Translations under genes and position numbers: made by a program
Notes under the pieces: model-generated
The model's input: only the letters and a program-made list of their open reading frames with translations
What the model was told of the DNA's origin: nothing
Databases searched by the model: none
Part shown: positions 7,683-15,591 of the stretch, piece by piece
Layout of the letters: the number at the start of each line of letters is the position of its first letter
Numbering within the stretch: position 1 is the stretch's first letter
Assembly: GCA_016188005.1 (NCBI GenBank)
Contig: JACPIQ010000068.1
Span: 62,001-126,000 of the forward strand
DNA: 64,000 bases
Source of the DNA: Candidatus Rokuibacteriota bacterium
GTDB taxonomy: Bacteria; Methylomirabilota; Methylomirabilia; Rokubacteriales; CSP1-6
Reading direction: 5' to 3'

Positions 7683-8450
7683 TCAGGACAGCGAGTCGAG
7701 GAACTCCGCCAGCACCCGGTTGAAGGCCTCCGGCTGGGCCAGGTTGGAGGAGTGCCCGGCGCCGGCGATGACCTCGAGCCGGGCGCCCGGGATCTTCTTG
7801 GCCATGTACTCACAGGGGGCGAGGAAGGGGGTGTCCTCCCCGCCGACGATGATGAGGGTGGGCACGCCGATGCCCGGCAGGGAATCGATGATCCGGGAGT
7901 CCTGCTGGGCCAGCATGCCCCGCGCCGCATGCGCCAGCCCCTGGGCGGAGCGGTGGTGGCGCATGGCCTCCTCCATCTCGCGGCTCCGGCCCCCCAGGGC
8001 CGCCAGGCCGCGGGCCTCGAGATCCTGGGCCCGCCTCTGCGCCTGCTGGTTCCACTCCTCCCGCGCGGCCGGCTTGCGGAAGCCGGGCCCCGAGTCGCAG
8101 ATGACCAGCGCGCGGACCATCTCGGGATGCGCCAGGCGGAAGGCCAGCGACATGGTGCCGCCGAGGGAGAGCCCGCCCACCACGGCCCGCGCCTGCCCCA
8201 GGTGCTGGAGGAGCGCCCGCATGTCCGCCACGGTGAGCGCGTGCGAGTACTGCGCGGGGTCGGCGGGGCTGTCCGTCTGCCCGTGGCCGCGCATGTCCCA
8301 GGAGATGATCCGGTAGCGTTCCCCGAGAGCCTGCCGCTGCCCCTCCCACATCCGCCCGGTGGCCGAGTAGCCATGGGTGAGGAACACGGCCGGCCCGTGG
8401 CCGCCGTCCTGGTACTCGATCTGGATGCCGTTGAGCGCCGCCTTCGCCAT
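7683..8450 (-). CDS. Alpha/beta-fold hydrolase
   Basis: 255 residues. Oxyanion HGYS, nucleophile elbow GLSLGG (Ser near 95), acid Asp in GGEDTPF and His in GAGHSSN: a complete catalytic triad. Overall it is close to 3-oxoadipate enol-lactonase or carboxylesterase-type enzymes. The start ATG is followed by AKAALNGIQIEYQ, the usual N-terminal strand pair. The gene sits 13 bp upstream of the SDR gene and 20 bp downstream of the selenoprotein gene. The substrate is unknown. Confidence 0.82.
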   Translation of the reverse strand: MAKAALNGIQIEYQDGGHGPAVFLTHGYSATGRMWEGQRQALGERYRIISWDMRGHGQTDSPADPAQYSHALTVADMRALLQHLGQARAVVGGLSLGGTMSLAFRLAHPEMVRALVICDSGPGFRKPAAREEWNQQAQRRAQDLEARGLAALGGRSREMEEAMRHHRSAQGLAHAARGMLAQQDSRIIDSLPGIGVPTLIIVGGEDTPFLAPCEYMAKKIPGARLEVIAGAGHSSNLAQPEAFNRVLAEFLDSLS

Positions 8451-8470
8451 GGCTGTCTCCCTCGTGTCGT

Positions 8471-9517
8471 TCACCCGGGCAGCGGGCGGTAGTACGCCTT
8501 CCCCGCCCCCACCCACTCCTGCAGCATGGCGCGGAACCCCGGCCCCATGGGATCGATGCCGCGGATGGGCATCGTGCCGCGCCGGATCGTGAAGTTGTGC
8601 GGCGCCAGCTCGCCGGCCCGCACGAAGTGCCGCTCGGCCGCCTCGGCGCGCCCTCGCCCGACGAGCCAGCGGCCGAGACCGAACTCGGCCCGCGCCTGCT
8701 GGTCGTCCGGGCCCGGCATGGCCTGGAGCCGTCGGACGTCCCGCGCACCCATGACGGGCGCCTCGCCACGGACCCAGCCACGGAGCAGGCCCAGATGGCG
8801 GGCCGCCTCGATCCCGGTGATGTGACGAAAGGTGTCGCTGCCGAAGGTCACGTCGTTGGGCCGGACGATGCGCCCCGCCTCGTCGATCCAGACTCCCGTG
8901 GGGACATTCACCATGTTGTACAGGTCGGCGACGCGATGCTCCACGTCGATGAGCGACGGGTGCGTCGGCCGCGCCGCCTCGATCCAGGGCCGCGCGTCTT
9001 CCGGGCTCCGGTCCAGCGCGACGGAGATCACGACGAAGCCGTACCCGTGGAGCTCCTCGTACAGCGCCTGCCAGACCGGCAGGTCGAGCCGGCACCCTCA
9101 CCACGAGGCATACGCCACAAGGAAGACCTTGTCCCCGCGGTGCTCGGAGAGCGAGTGCGGGCGGCCGTGGAGGTCGGGCAGGCTGAACTCCGGGGCTTCG
9201 AGGGACGCCAGAGCGCCGGCCCGGTCGGCCGCGGAGGCGCCGAGATAGGCCGCCCGCTCCGGGAGCTCCAGCGCCAGCGGGCGGTCGAGGAGGCCCGCCA
9301 GCTGATCGAGCGCGATGCCCTCGGCCACGGCGCAGGCGGCCCCGGCGGGAAGCGGCACACAGAGCCCTTCCCGGCACAGGCCCTGCGACTCGAGCCGCCA
9401 GCCGAGGGCCTCGACGGCCTGCGGAGGGAGCCTGACGCCGCCAGCTCCGACCCAGGCTGGCACCACGACGGGCCGGCCGTCGTCGAGAAGCGTGAAGTCG
9501 CGCTCAGGCCCGCTCAC
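8471..9517 (-). CDS. Selenocysteine-containing thioredoxin-like (AhpC/ResA-type) protein
   Basis: 348 codons in one continuous frame if the TGA at 9098-9100 is read as selenocysteine 140. Residues 1-139 end FLVAYASW; then U-G-C-R-LDLPVWQALYEEL follows in the same frame, exactly where a thioredoxin fold has its redox motif. Downstream are VVISVALDRSPEDARPW and the cis-Pro segment NVPTGVWID (about 200), then a helical, TPR-like C-terminus. A hairpin with a GGUCU loop begins 14 nt after the TGA (see SECIS). It is probably a peroxiredoxin or thiol reductase; two more cysteines (C48, C53) lie near the N-terminus. GTG start. Without read-through both halves would be non-functional. Confidence 0.8.
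9067..9100 (-). promoter_or_regulatory. Bacterial SECIS element after in-frame UGA
   Basis: On the mRNA the UGA (9100-9098) is followed after 14 nt by the stem CCUGCC / GGCAGG (9083-9078 and 9072-9067) closing a GGUCU loop (9077-9073). The loop thus begins 20 nt after the UGA. From memory, the E. coli fdhF SECIS also has a GGUCU-type apical loop about 18 nt after the UGA. SelB recognition is inferred. Confidence 0.75.
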
Positions 9518-9541
9518 GCTCGCCGCCTCGCGGCGGTGACG

Positions 9542-9579
9542 ATGCTGCCGGCGCCGCGCTCGATCGTGCCCGGCAGCAT
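9542..9579. other. 10-bp inverted repeat between NUDIX and selenoprotein genes
   Basis: ATGCTGCCGG (9542-9551) and CCGGCAGCAT (9570-9579) form a perfect 10-bp stem with an 18-nt loop in the 72-bp gap upstream of the selenoprotein gene. There is no T-tract, so it is not a standard terminator. It may be a processing or regulatory hairpin, or an operator. Confidence 0.4.
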
Positions 9580-9589
9580 ATGGCCTGGG

Positions 9590-10210
9590 TCAGCGCCACG
9601 CCCAGACCGGCTGCTCGAGGTGATCCACCCGCGTCGCCCGACCGTGCACGACGACCTCCCGCAGCTGGTACAGCACCGCGGCGGTGGGCGCGTGGATCCA
9701 CTTGCCGAGCACGGGCATCTGGATCACGGGCCGCTCGCTCTCGGGAATCCGCAGCAGCCGCGGGCTGTCGGTGCCCTCGAGGTCGTCGAGGGGGATGCGA
9801 TGCACGGAGGCGACCTCGGCTGGGCTCGGCGCGAGCCCGGCCACGCGGCCCGCCCAGACCACGACCGGCGTGATGACGAAACCCGAGCGCGTGGGGTAGT
9901 CATCGAGCAGGCCGAGCACGGAGGCCCGGCTCCGGCGGAGCCCGACCTCCTCCATGAGCTCGCGCAGCGCCGCCCGCTCGGCGCTCTCCCCGGCCTCGAT
10001 CGCGCCGCCAGGCAGCGCCCACTGCCCGGCGTGGTCGCGGAGGGCGGCGGCCCGCCGCGTGAGGAGGAAGCACGCTCGCCCGTGGATGTCGTCCAGCAGC
10101 ACCACCGCCACGGCAGCCGCCCGGAGACCGTTCCCCCCATAGGCCCGCCGGTCGAAGGCGGCGAGGTGGAGCCGCGCCCGCGCCCGGAGCTTCGCGTCGA
10201 AGGCTGGCAT
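9590..10210 (-). CDS. NUDIX hydrolase, CoA-pyrophosphatase-like (NudL type)
   Basis: 206 residues. The NUDIX box GGAIEAGESAERAALRELMEEVGL (about 72-95, fitting G-x5-E-x7-REUxEExGU) follows a TRRA...QWALPGG lead-in resembling coenzyme A diphosphatases, and the C-terminal half is long, as in the NudL group. It probably hydrolyses CoA or acyl-CoA to phosphopantetheine and 3',5'-ADP. The ATG overlaps the stop of the aldolase gene by one base, so the two are co-transcribed. Confidence 0.8.
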   Translation of the reverse strand: MPAFDAKLRARARLHLAAFDRRAYGGNGLRAAAVAVVLLDDIHGRACFLLTRRAAALRDHAGQWALPGGAIEAGESAERAALRELMEEVGLRRSRASVLGLLDDYPTRSGFVITPVVVWAGRVAGLAPSPAEVASVHRIPLDDLEGTDSPRLLRIPESERPVIQMPVLGKWIHAPTAAVLYQLREVVVHGRATRVDHLEQPVWAWR

Positions 10211-11001
10211 CAGTAGGCCGGGAGCTTCCCCACCGTCACGCCGGACTTGCGGACGGCGGCCACCTCCTCGGCGGCCTTCGCCGCCAGGAAACGGCTGTCG
10301 CTGGCGAGCGTCACGAACTGGTAGCCGACGGCGATCATCCGGAGCGCGTAGGCCGCCGTGCTGTTGTGGATGCCGGCGACGACGCCGTGGCGCTTGCACG
10401 CCTCGACGATCTTCAGCTGCGCCTCCACCACCGGTGGGTCGGTCTGGTCCAGCCGGGGCTTGCAGCCCAGCGCGAGGCTCAGGTCGGAGGGGCCCACGTA
10501 CACGGCGTCCACGCCGGGAACGCTCAGGATCTCGTCCAGATTCTGCACTGCCTCGGCGGTCTCGATCATCGGCATGACGATGACGTCGTCGTTGGCCCGA
10601 TCGCCGTAGTCGGCACCTGCGTAGATGGACGCGCGCACGGGCCCCCAGCTCCGGAACCCTCGCGGGGGGTACTTGCAGGCGCCGACGAGCGCCTCGGCCT
10701 GGGCCCGCGTGTTGATCATGGGGCAGATGACACCGTAGACCCCGGCATCGAGGATCTTCATGAGCCGCCCGGGGTCGTTCCACGGCACCCGGGCCAGCGG
10801 CATCACCGGCGTCGTGGAGATGGCCTGGAGCATGGTCACCGCCGTCTGGTACTCGATGACCCCGTGCTGCAAGTCCACCGTGAGGGAGTCGAACCCCTGG
10901 TGGGCCATGACCTCGGCGGAGAAGGAGGCGGGGATGGACAGCCAGCCGTTGATCACCGCCTCCCCCCGCGCCCAGATCGATTTCAGCCTGTTCTCTCTCA
11001 C
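10210..11001 (-). CDS. HpcH/HpaI-family aldolase
   Basis: 263 residues, family-typical. Class II pyruvate aldolase features: the acid-base segment VDLQHGVIEY, Arg in LARVPWNDPG, metal-binding Glu in MIETAEAV and Asp in VGPSDLSLALG. It cleaves or forms 4-hydroxy-2-oxo acids (2-keto-3-deoxy or 2,4-dihydroxyhept-2-enedioate type) with pyruvate as nucleophile. I chose the GTG at 11001 because a GGGGGAAG Shine-Dalgarno lies 6-8 nt upstream; the longer reading frame to 11103 has no family similarity. The natural substrate is not evident. Confidence 0.85.
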   Translation of the reverse strand: MRENRLKSIWARGEAVINGWLSIPASFSAEVMAHQGFDSLTVDLQHGVIEYQTAVTMLQAISTTPVMPLARVPWNDPGRLMKILDAGVYGVICPMINTRAQAEALVGACKYPPRGFRSWGPVRASIYAGADYGDRANDDVIVMPMIETAEAVQNLDEILSVPGVDAVYVGPSDLSLALGCKPRLDQTDPPVVEAQLKIVEACKRHGVVAGIHNSTAAYALRMIAVGYQFVTLASDSRFLAAKAAEEVAAVRKSGVTVGKLPAY

Positions 11002-11109
11002 GGCACTTCCCCCGGCATGTGAATGGTGGAGAGGCAGGCACCAGGATACATCAGAAACCCCCACACGGGACGCGGCTCGCCTCGCGCGAGAGGACGCTCG
11101 CATCGGAGG

Positions 11110-12663
11110 TCAGCGCCGCCGCAGGAGGAGGTGCGGCCCGTCTTCGGCCACCACGACGTAGCGGTAGTCGGGTGCGCCGAGCGAGAGCCTGATCCGCACC
11201 GTGCGCTCCTCGCGGACCATGGTGGCCCCCGGCAAGCTCCGCCAGGGATACGTCGTGGCGTTCACCAGCACGTGATCGCTCTTCTCGAGGCCCATGGGAA
11301 AGACGAAGACGAGCGGGCGCATGGCGAGATGCGGCACGTAGGGGTCCTGGGCCGACACCGCGGCGCCGGCGGGCACCTTCGCCAGGAGCCGGTGGGCGGC
11401 CCGCTGCTCGGGCGTCGGCCAGAAGCGGTACACGGCGAGCTGGTTCGCGGTCCGCGAGGCCAGGGCCAGGCTCGCCACCATTGCGACAACGAGCACGGCC
11501 GCGGGCAGGCGCCCGGGACGGCGCGCGGCAAGCCGCGCATAGCCCGCCACCGCAGCCACGAAGAGGAACGGCAGCACGAAGGCCTGGTACTGGGTGCGGT
11601 GGTGGAAGAGGACGGGATCGCGGCTCAGAAGATTCTGGGCGAGCCCGGGCAGCGCCCCCACCGCCGCGAGCGGCGCTGCCAGCGGCAGCAGTCCGAGCGG
11701 CGCCACGAGCGCCCCCAGATAGACGAGGCGCTGGAGCGTGGCGAGGCGCGTGACGGTCCGAATCGGATGCAGCAACACGGTGGAGAGGATCTCGGGGAGC
11801 GAGCGCCCCAGGTGGTCGTAGCGCCAGAGGTGGCTGTAGGCCTCGCCCCGGTAGCCCGGGATCAGCCAGCGCACCTCCACGAGGAGGATGCCGAGCGCGC
11901 CGGCGGCCATGCCGGCGCCCCAGAACCAGAGACGGCGCGCCAGCGCCACCCACAGCCCGAGCCCGACCACCGCGATGGCTGCGTCCTCCCGGCACAGGAG
12001 CGCCAGCCCCGCGGCGCCGCAGGCCCACAGCGGCCGCTCCGCCTCCACCGCCCAGACGGCGGCCAGCAGCAGCGGGATCACCAGCGCCGCTGCGTGGAAG
12101 TCGCGCACGTTGATGCCGTGGAGTGACGGGTTCACGAGGTAGAGGACGGCGAAGGCGGCCGCGGGCCGCTCATCCCCGAGCCGCCGGCGCGCGATGCCGA
12201 ACACGGCCACGGCGCCCAGCGCCAGGAGCACCGACTGGGCGACGAGCAGCGCCACCGCGCCCGGCGCCACCCAGAAGGCCGGCACGAAGAGGTACATGAT
12301 CGGCGAGAAGTGGTCGCCCCAGGCATGCATCTCGGGCAGGCTCACCCGCGGGCCGCGCCCGCCCGCGAGGTTCCACACGAGCTGCACGTAGTAGCCCAGG
12401 TCGAGGGCATGCGTCAGGAAGGTGTTGTGGCGCGTGACGGTGACGAACGAGAAGAGGAGGCCATAGGTGGCCACCCCGACGGCCACCACGCGTCGTGGCC
12501 GCCACGCCGGGATCGTCCAGGGCCTGACGAGCAGCCGCAGCGACACCACGCCGAGGATGGCCAGGACGATCTCCTCCGGCCGCCACCAGGGGAAGAGCAG
12601 GGCGCCGAGGAGACCGGCTCCGAGGGACAGCGCCAGGAGATCCAGGAGGCGGGCGGACGTCAA
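11110..12663 (-). CDS. DUF2079-family polytopic membrane protein
   Basis: About 517 residues with 10-12 hydrophobic segments. Family marks are visible: ALDLGYYVQLVWNLA after the second membrane segment, MHAWGDHFSPIMYLFVP, GINVRDFHAAALVIP, CREDAAIAV and HHRTQYQAFVLPFLF, which match DUF2079 predicted membrane proteins (GT-C fold-like). Such proteins are thought to use polyprenyl-linked sugars in envelope or protein glycosylation. The TTG at 12663 is used as start since it lies just past the stop of the overlapping GT2 gene; the true start is uncertain. It forms a run with the GT2 and methyltransferase genes upstream. Confidence 0.75.
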   Translation of the reverse strand: MTSARLLDLLALSLGAGLLGALLFPWWRPEEIVLAILGVVSLRLLVRPWTIPAWRPRRVVAVGVATYGLLFSFVTVTRHNTFLTHALDLGYYVQLVWNLAGGRGPRVSLPEMHAWGDHFSPIMYLFVPAFWVAPGAVALLVAQSVLLALGAVAVFGIARRRLGDERPAAAFAVLYLVNPSLHGINVRDFHAAALVIPLLLAAVWAVEAERPLWACGAAGLALLCREDAAIAVVGLGLWVALARRLWFWGAGMAAGALGILLVEVRWLIPGYRGEAYSHLWRYDHLGRSLPEILSTVLLHPIRTVTRLATLQRLVYLGALVAPLGLLPLAAPLAAVGALPGLAQNLLSRDPVLFHHRTQYQAFVLPFLFVAAVAGYARLAARRPGRLPAAVLVVAMVASLALASRTANQLAVYRFWPTPEQRAAHRLLAKVPAGAAVSAQDPYVPHLAMRPLVFVFPMGLEKSDHVLVNATTYPWRSLPGATMVREERTVRIRLSLGAPDYRYVVVAEDGPHLLLRRR

Positions 12664-12670
12664 GGGGCGA

Positions 12671-13465
12671 TCAGGGGCTGCGCGGCCGCGCGGCCTGGTC
12701 CGGCAGCCGCGTGTACCGCCCGCGAAGCGTCTCGAGACGGCGCGAGCGCTTGACACCCGAGCGGTGGAGAAGGTAACGCGTCACGACCCAGAGGATCTTG
12801 AGGCCGTACACGCACGAGTCGTAGAAGCCCGCCGAGGAGGCCTCCGGGAAGTAGCGGACCGGGACGGAGATCTCGGCGATCCGGAAGCGACCGGCCACAA
12901 CCTGGGCGATGATCTCCTGGTCGAAGACGAAGCCGTCGGAGTTCATCCTGAAGTTCACGGCCTCCAGCGCCTCCCGGTGAAAGGCGCGGTAGCCCGTGTG
13001 GTACTCCGACAGCTCGATCCCGAATGCCCGGTTCTCCACCCAGGTCAGGACGCGGTTGGCCACGTATTTCCACCAGGGCATGCCCTGCTGGACGGCGGAG
13101 CCTGCGCCCTTGAGTCGCGAGCCCAGGACGAGCTCTGCTTCGCCGCGGACGATGGGCGCGATGATCTCGGGTAGAAGCGTCGGATCGTACTGGTAGTCCG
13201 GATGCACCATCACCACGATGTCGGCCCCGGCCCTGAGCGCCTCCGTGTAACAGGTCTTCTGGTTCGCCCCATAGCCGTAATTCCTGTCGTGGACGAACAC
13301 CTCGAGCCCCAGCTGCCGCGCGATCTCGCGGGTGGCGTCCGTGGAGCCATCGTCCACTAGGATCACCAGGTTGACGGAGTCCTTCGGCAGCTCCTCGTAG
13401 GTCATCCGGAGCGTGCGCCCGGCGTTGTAGGCCGGCATCACCACCACGACCTTCGGCGGGGGCAT
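12671..13465 (-). CDS. Family 2 glycosyltransferase (dolichyl-phosphate-mannose synthase-like)
   Basis: 264 residues. GT-A fold with VVVMPAYNAGRTL at the start, VDDGSTDAT (nucleotide-binding Asp pair) near 37 and MVHPDYQYDP (DxD-like) near 86. Only one or no membrane anchor is visible, so it is a soluble or membrane-associated transferase charging a lipid carrier with sugar. Its ATG overlaps the stop of the methyltransferase gene, and it runs directly into the DUF2079 gene. Together these suggest a small glycan-modifying cassette in which this enzyme supplies the polyprenyl-P-sugar used by the DUF2079 protein (inference). Confidence 0.85.
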   Translation of the reverse strand: MPPPKVVVVMPAYNAGRTLRMTYEELPKDSVNLVILVDDGSTDATREIARQLGLEVFVHDRNYGYGANQKTCYTEALRAGADIVVMVHPDYQYDPTLLPEIIAPIVRGEAELVLGSRLKGAGSAVQQGMPWWKYVANRVLTWVENRAFGIELSEYHTGYRAFHREALEAVNFRMNSDGFVFDQEIIAQVVAGRFRIAEISVPVRYFPEASSAGFYDSCVYGLKILWVVTRYLLHRSGVKRSRRLETLRGRYTRLPDQAARPRSP

Positions 13466-14151
13466 CAAGGGGCCTCTCGCAGCCGGCACTCGGCGACGAA
13501 CTGATAGGCGAGCCCGCCGGGCCACACCCGCGCGGCAGCGGCAGCCAGCCCGTGCAGCGCCTCGAGCCAGGCGCCGTGCAGCCTCTCGGGAATCACGAGC
13601 GGCAGCGGCACCGGCGTGACCCGGAGCGCCCGCACCTCCAGTCCAGCCCGGGCCAGGAGCGCGAGGAAGGTCTGCCGGGTGAAGAACCGCAGGTGGCTCC
13701 CGTCGAGGATGCCGCGGTCCGCGTACTCGAAGCGTCCGAAGAGGAGCGACAGACGAATCCAGAGGTGGGCCACGTTGGGCACCGACGCGACGACGCTCGC
13801 GCCGGGCGTGAGGAGCCCGTGGAGCCGGCGCATCACCCCGAGGGGGTCGCTCAAGTGCTCGAGCACGTCACCGTACACGGCGGCCTCGAAGGGCCCGCCC
13901 ACGGCAGGCGTCTCCCGCTCGAGGTCCACCACGACAACCTCCCGGCACCTCCCGCGGGCGGCAGCCGCCCTGCCCGGGTCGCGCTCGAGGGCCGTGACCT
14001 GCCAGCCGCGTGCCGTGAGCCGCTCCGCCAGAAACCCATCGGCGGCCCCGACGTCCAGCAGCCGCCGGCCGCCGCCCTCCCCGAGCACAGCCAGGATCAG
14101 CGCGTGACTCGAGTAGCGATCGTCCTTCAGCCGGTACGCGACCGAGCTCAC
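13465..14151 (-). CDS. Class I SAM-dependent methyltransferase
   Basis: 228 residues from the GTG at 14151. SAM-binding motif I LLDVGAADGFLAERL (about 30-44), acidic residue LERDP, and motif IV AAVYGDVLEHLSDP, typical of Methyltransf_11/23 enzymes. Its position at the head of a glycosyltransferase run suggests methylation of a sugar or lipid carrier. The longer open frame upstream (to 14358) is arginine- and proline-rich and shows no similarity, so it was not used. Confidence 0.8.
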   Translation of the reverse strand: MSSVAYRLKDDRYSSHALILAVLGEGGGRRLLDVGAADGFLAERLTARGWQVTALERDPGRAAAARGRCREVVVVDLERETPAVGGPFEAAVYGDVLEHLSDPLGVMRRLHGLLTPGASVVASVPNVAHLWIRLSLLFGRFEYADRGILDGSHLRFFTRQTFLALLARAGLEVRALRVTPVPLPLVIPERLHGAWLEALHGLAAAAARVWPGGLAYQFVAECRLREAP

Positions 14152-14561
14152 TGAAGCCGCCCTGGCACGACGGCGAGCAGCGCGGCCGGGCGCCGCCGCT
14201 CCAGCGGGATTCCGGTGAGCACACTGCCCGGCGAGCGGGCCCCTCAGGCGCCGCTGCCGACCACCGTCACGTGGGCTGCCTCGGGTCGGTGGGGTCGAAC
14301 ATGGGAATAGCCATGGCTCTGCCGTCCTTTCCCGGGTGGGCCGCGGCGCCGCCGACAAGTGCTGACGGGCCGTCCGGCGTGGGCGCAGGGCGGATTACCC
14401 GCCGGCCGGGCGCTGCGCCCACGGCCAGGATATCATCCGGCCCCGCGACGGCATGAACCACTTTGCCTTCGGCGCCCGCCGGTCAGGCGGCGGGGAAGCC
14501 CGGCCCTAAGCGCGTCCCGGATCGCGGTCGCTCGCTCGAACCGGGCAGCCACGGCTCCCCG
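14152..14561. other. Intergenic region with a strong structured segment
   Basis: About 410 bp without a convincing gene; short open frames here are compositionally odd. It contains a nested inverted repeat: CGTGGGCGCAG (14378-14388) pairs with CTGCGCCCACG (14413-14423), enclosing a smaller GGCGG/CCGCC hairpin. It lies between the PEP-CTERM gene terminator and the methyltransferase gene, so it may include the 5' leader and promoter of the methyltransferase-GT2-DUF2079 run. No known riboswitch class was recognised. Confidence 0.5.
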
Positions 14562-14598
14562 AAAAAGGTGAACGGCGGCCTGGGCAGCCGCCGTTCAC
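14562..14598 (-). terminator. Rho-independent terminator of the PEP-CTERM vWA gene
   Basis: A perfect 12-bp stem, GTGAACGGCGGC with GCCGCCGTTCAC (14568-14579 and 14587-14598), has a 7-nt loop and is followed on the minus strand by CC and five T residues. It begins about 28 bp past the vWA stop codon. Confidence 0.85.
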
Positions 14599-14625
14599 TG
14601 TCTCACAGCCTCGACAGTTGCTGCT

Positions 14626-15354
14626 TCAGGCTCGGCGACGCATGATGCCCAGAACCAGGAGCCCCAGCCCCATCAGGATCACCGCGGCGGGCCCAGGTAC
14701 GCTGCCGCCGCCTTCCTCGATGATCTCCGCCACCTTCGTGGTCGTGAAATTGGTGAAGAACGGACCGGGATCGCTACGGAAGTCAAGGATGTTGAACGCA
14801 AGCCCGCCATTGGCCAGGGCCAGGGCGGCATAGTAGCCGAGGTCGTCATCGCCAGGATTGCGGATGACGTTGATCAGCTCGTTCGCCGCGGTTGCGGCCA
14901 GGTCCGCAGCCAGCGCGGGACGATTGCCAGCCACGTCGTCGTTCTCGTCAGTGATCAGGATGATGTTCCTGACCGTGGTGGCGCGGAAGCTGGCGCCGAG
15001 AGCGACCTGGATCGCCGCCGAGCCGTCCTCGGTACCGCCGCCGGTGGCGCCGAGCAGGCTGAACGGGCTGCCCGGCGCGGTGAAGGTGGCGAAATCGGTG
15101 ATGTCCTGAATCAGCGATGCCGCGCCGCCGAAGCGCACGGCCGCATAGCGGGCGTCGATGCCATTGCTGGTCATGACCGTGTCGAACTCGAGGATCCGCG
15201 CCTTGACCTCCGCGATGTCACCGCCCATCGAGCCGGAGGTATCGATGACCCACACGACGTCGGCGAGGATGGCTGCCTGGGCGACGCCACCGGCAAGCAA
15301 AACGGCCAGGGTCACGGCGACGGAGACGGCGAATCGAGACGCTCTCACTCTCAT
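14626..15354 (-). CDS. Secreted von Willebrand factor A protein with PEP-CTERM sorting signal
   Basis: 242 residues. N-terminal Sec signal peptide (residues 1-27, hydrophobic core VTLAVLLAGG, cleavage near AQA). The vWA domain has the MIDAS motif DTSGS (about 38-42), the distal Thr in GGTEDGS and Asp in ITDEND. The C-terminus is a PEP-CTERM tail: VPGPAA, a 14-residue hydrophobic stretch and RRR at the end, the recognition signal for exosortase and export through the EPS machinery. The ATG has a GGGAGG Shine-Dalgarno. It has its own terminator and a candidate sigma-54 promoter, so it is probably monocistronic. GC content is lower than in its neighbours. No exosortase gene is seen in the window. 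Confidence 0.85.
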   Translation of the reverse strand: MRVRASRFAVSVAVTLAVLLAGGVAQAAILADVVWVIDTSGSMGGDIAEVKARILEFDTVMTSNGIDARYAAVRFGGAASLIQDITDFATFTAPGSPFSLLGATGGGTEDGSAAIQVALGASFRATTVRNIILITDENDDVAGNRPALAADLAATAANELINVIRNPGDDDLGYYAALALANGGLAFNILDFRSDPGPFFTNFTTTKVAEIIEEGGGSVPGPAAVILMGLGLLVLGIMRRRA

Positions 15355-15430
15355 GGCATCCTCCCGAGAAGCCGGATTCGAAGGCGACACACCCAATTGC
15401 TTCTTCCACTTTTTCTTGCTCTGAAAGAAT

Positions 15431-15446
15431 TGCATGACGCAGGCCA
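15431..15446 (-). promoter_or_regulatory. Candidate sigma-54 (-24/-12) promoter
   Basis: The minus strand reads TGGCCTGCGTCATGCA, fitting TGGCACG-N4-TTGCA at 13 of 16 positions (counting the N4 as matches), with exact GG-N10-GC spacing. It lies about 77 bp upstream of the PEP-CTERM vWA start. PEP-CTERM/EPS genes in other bacteria are often under the PrsK/PrsR-sigma-54 system, which makes it plausible. Confidence 0.45.
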
Positions 15447-15591
15447 TCACATGACGAACCCCACATATCAACAAGTTACGAATATCGCCCTCAAGCACCA
15501 CGCGAGGCATGTAAAGAACGCCGACACTCCGCTCTCGAGGCGGACAGCTCCGTGCGTGCCCCGGGGCGCTTACACCTCTTCGGGGCGGCCG

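Noticed and set aside
13465-14358. Longer start for the methyltransferase
   Set aside because: Residues before the GTG at 14151 are Arg/Ala/Pro-rich and unlike a SAM methyltransferase N-terminus.
14450-14560. tRNA-like or c-di-GMP riboswitch-like strings (GGTTCGAGC; GGCAAAG) on the minus strand
   Set aside because: The surrounding stems required for a tRNA cloverleaf or for the c-di-GMP aptamer could not be built.
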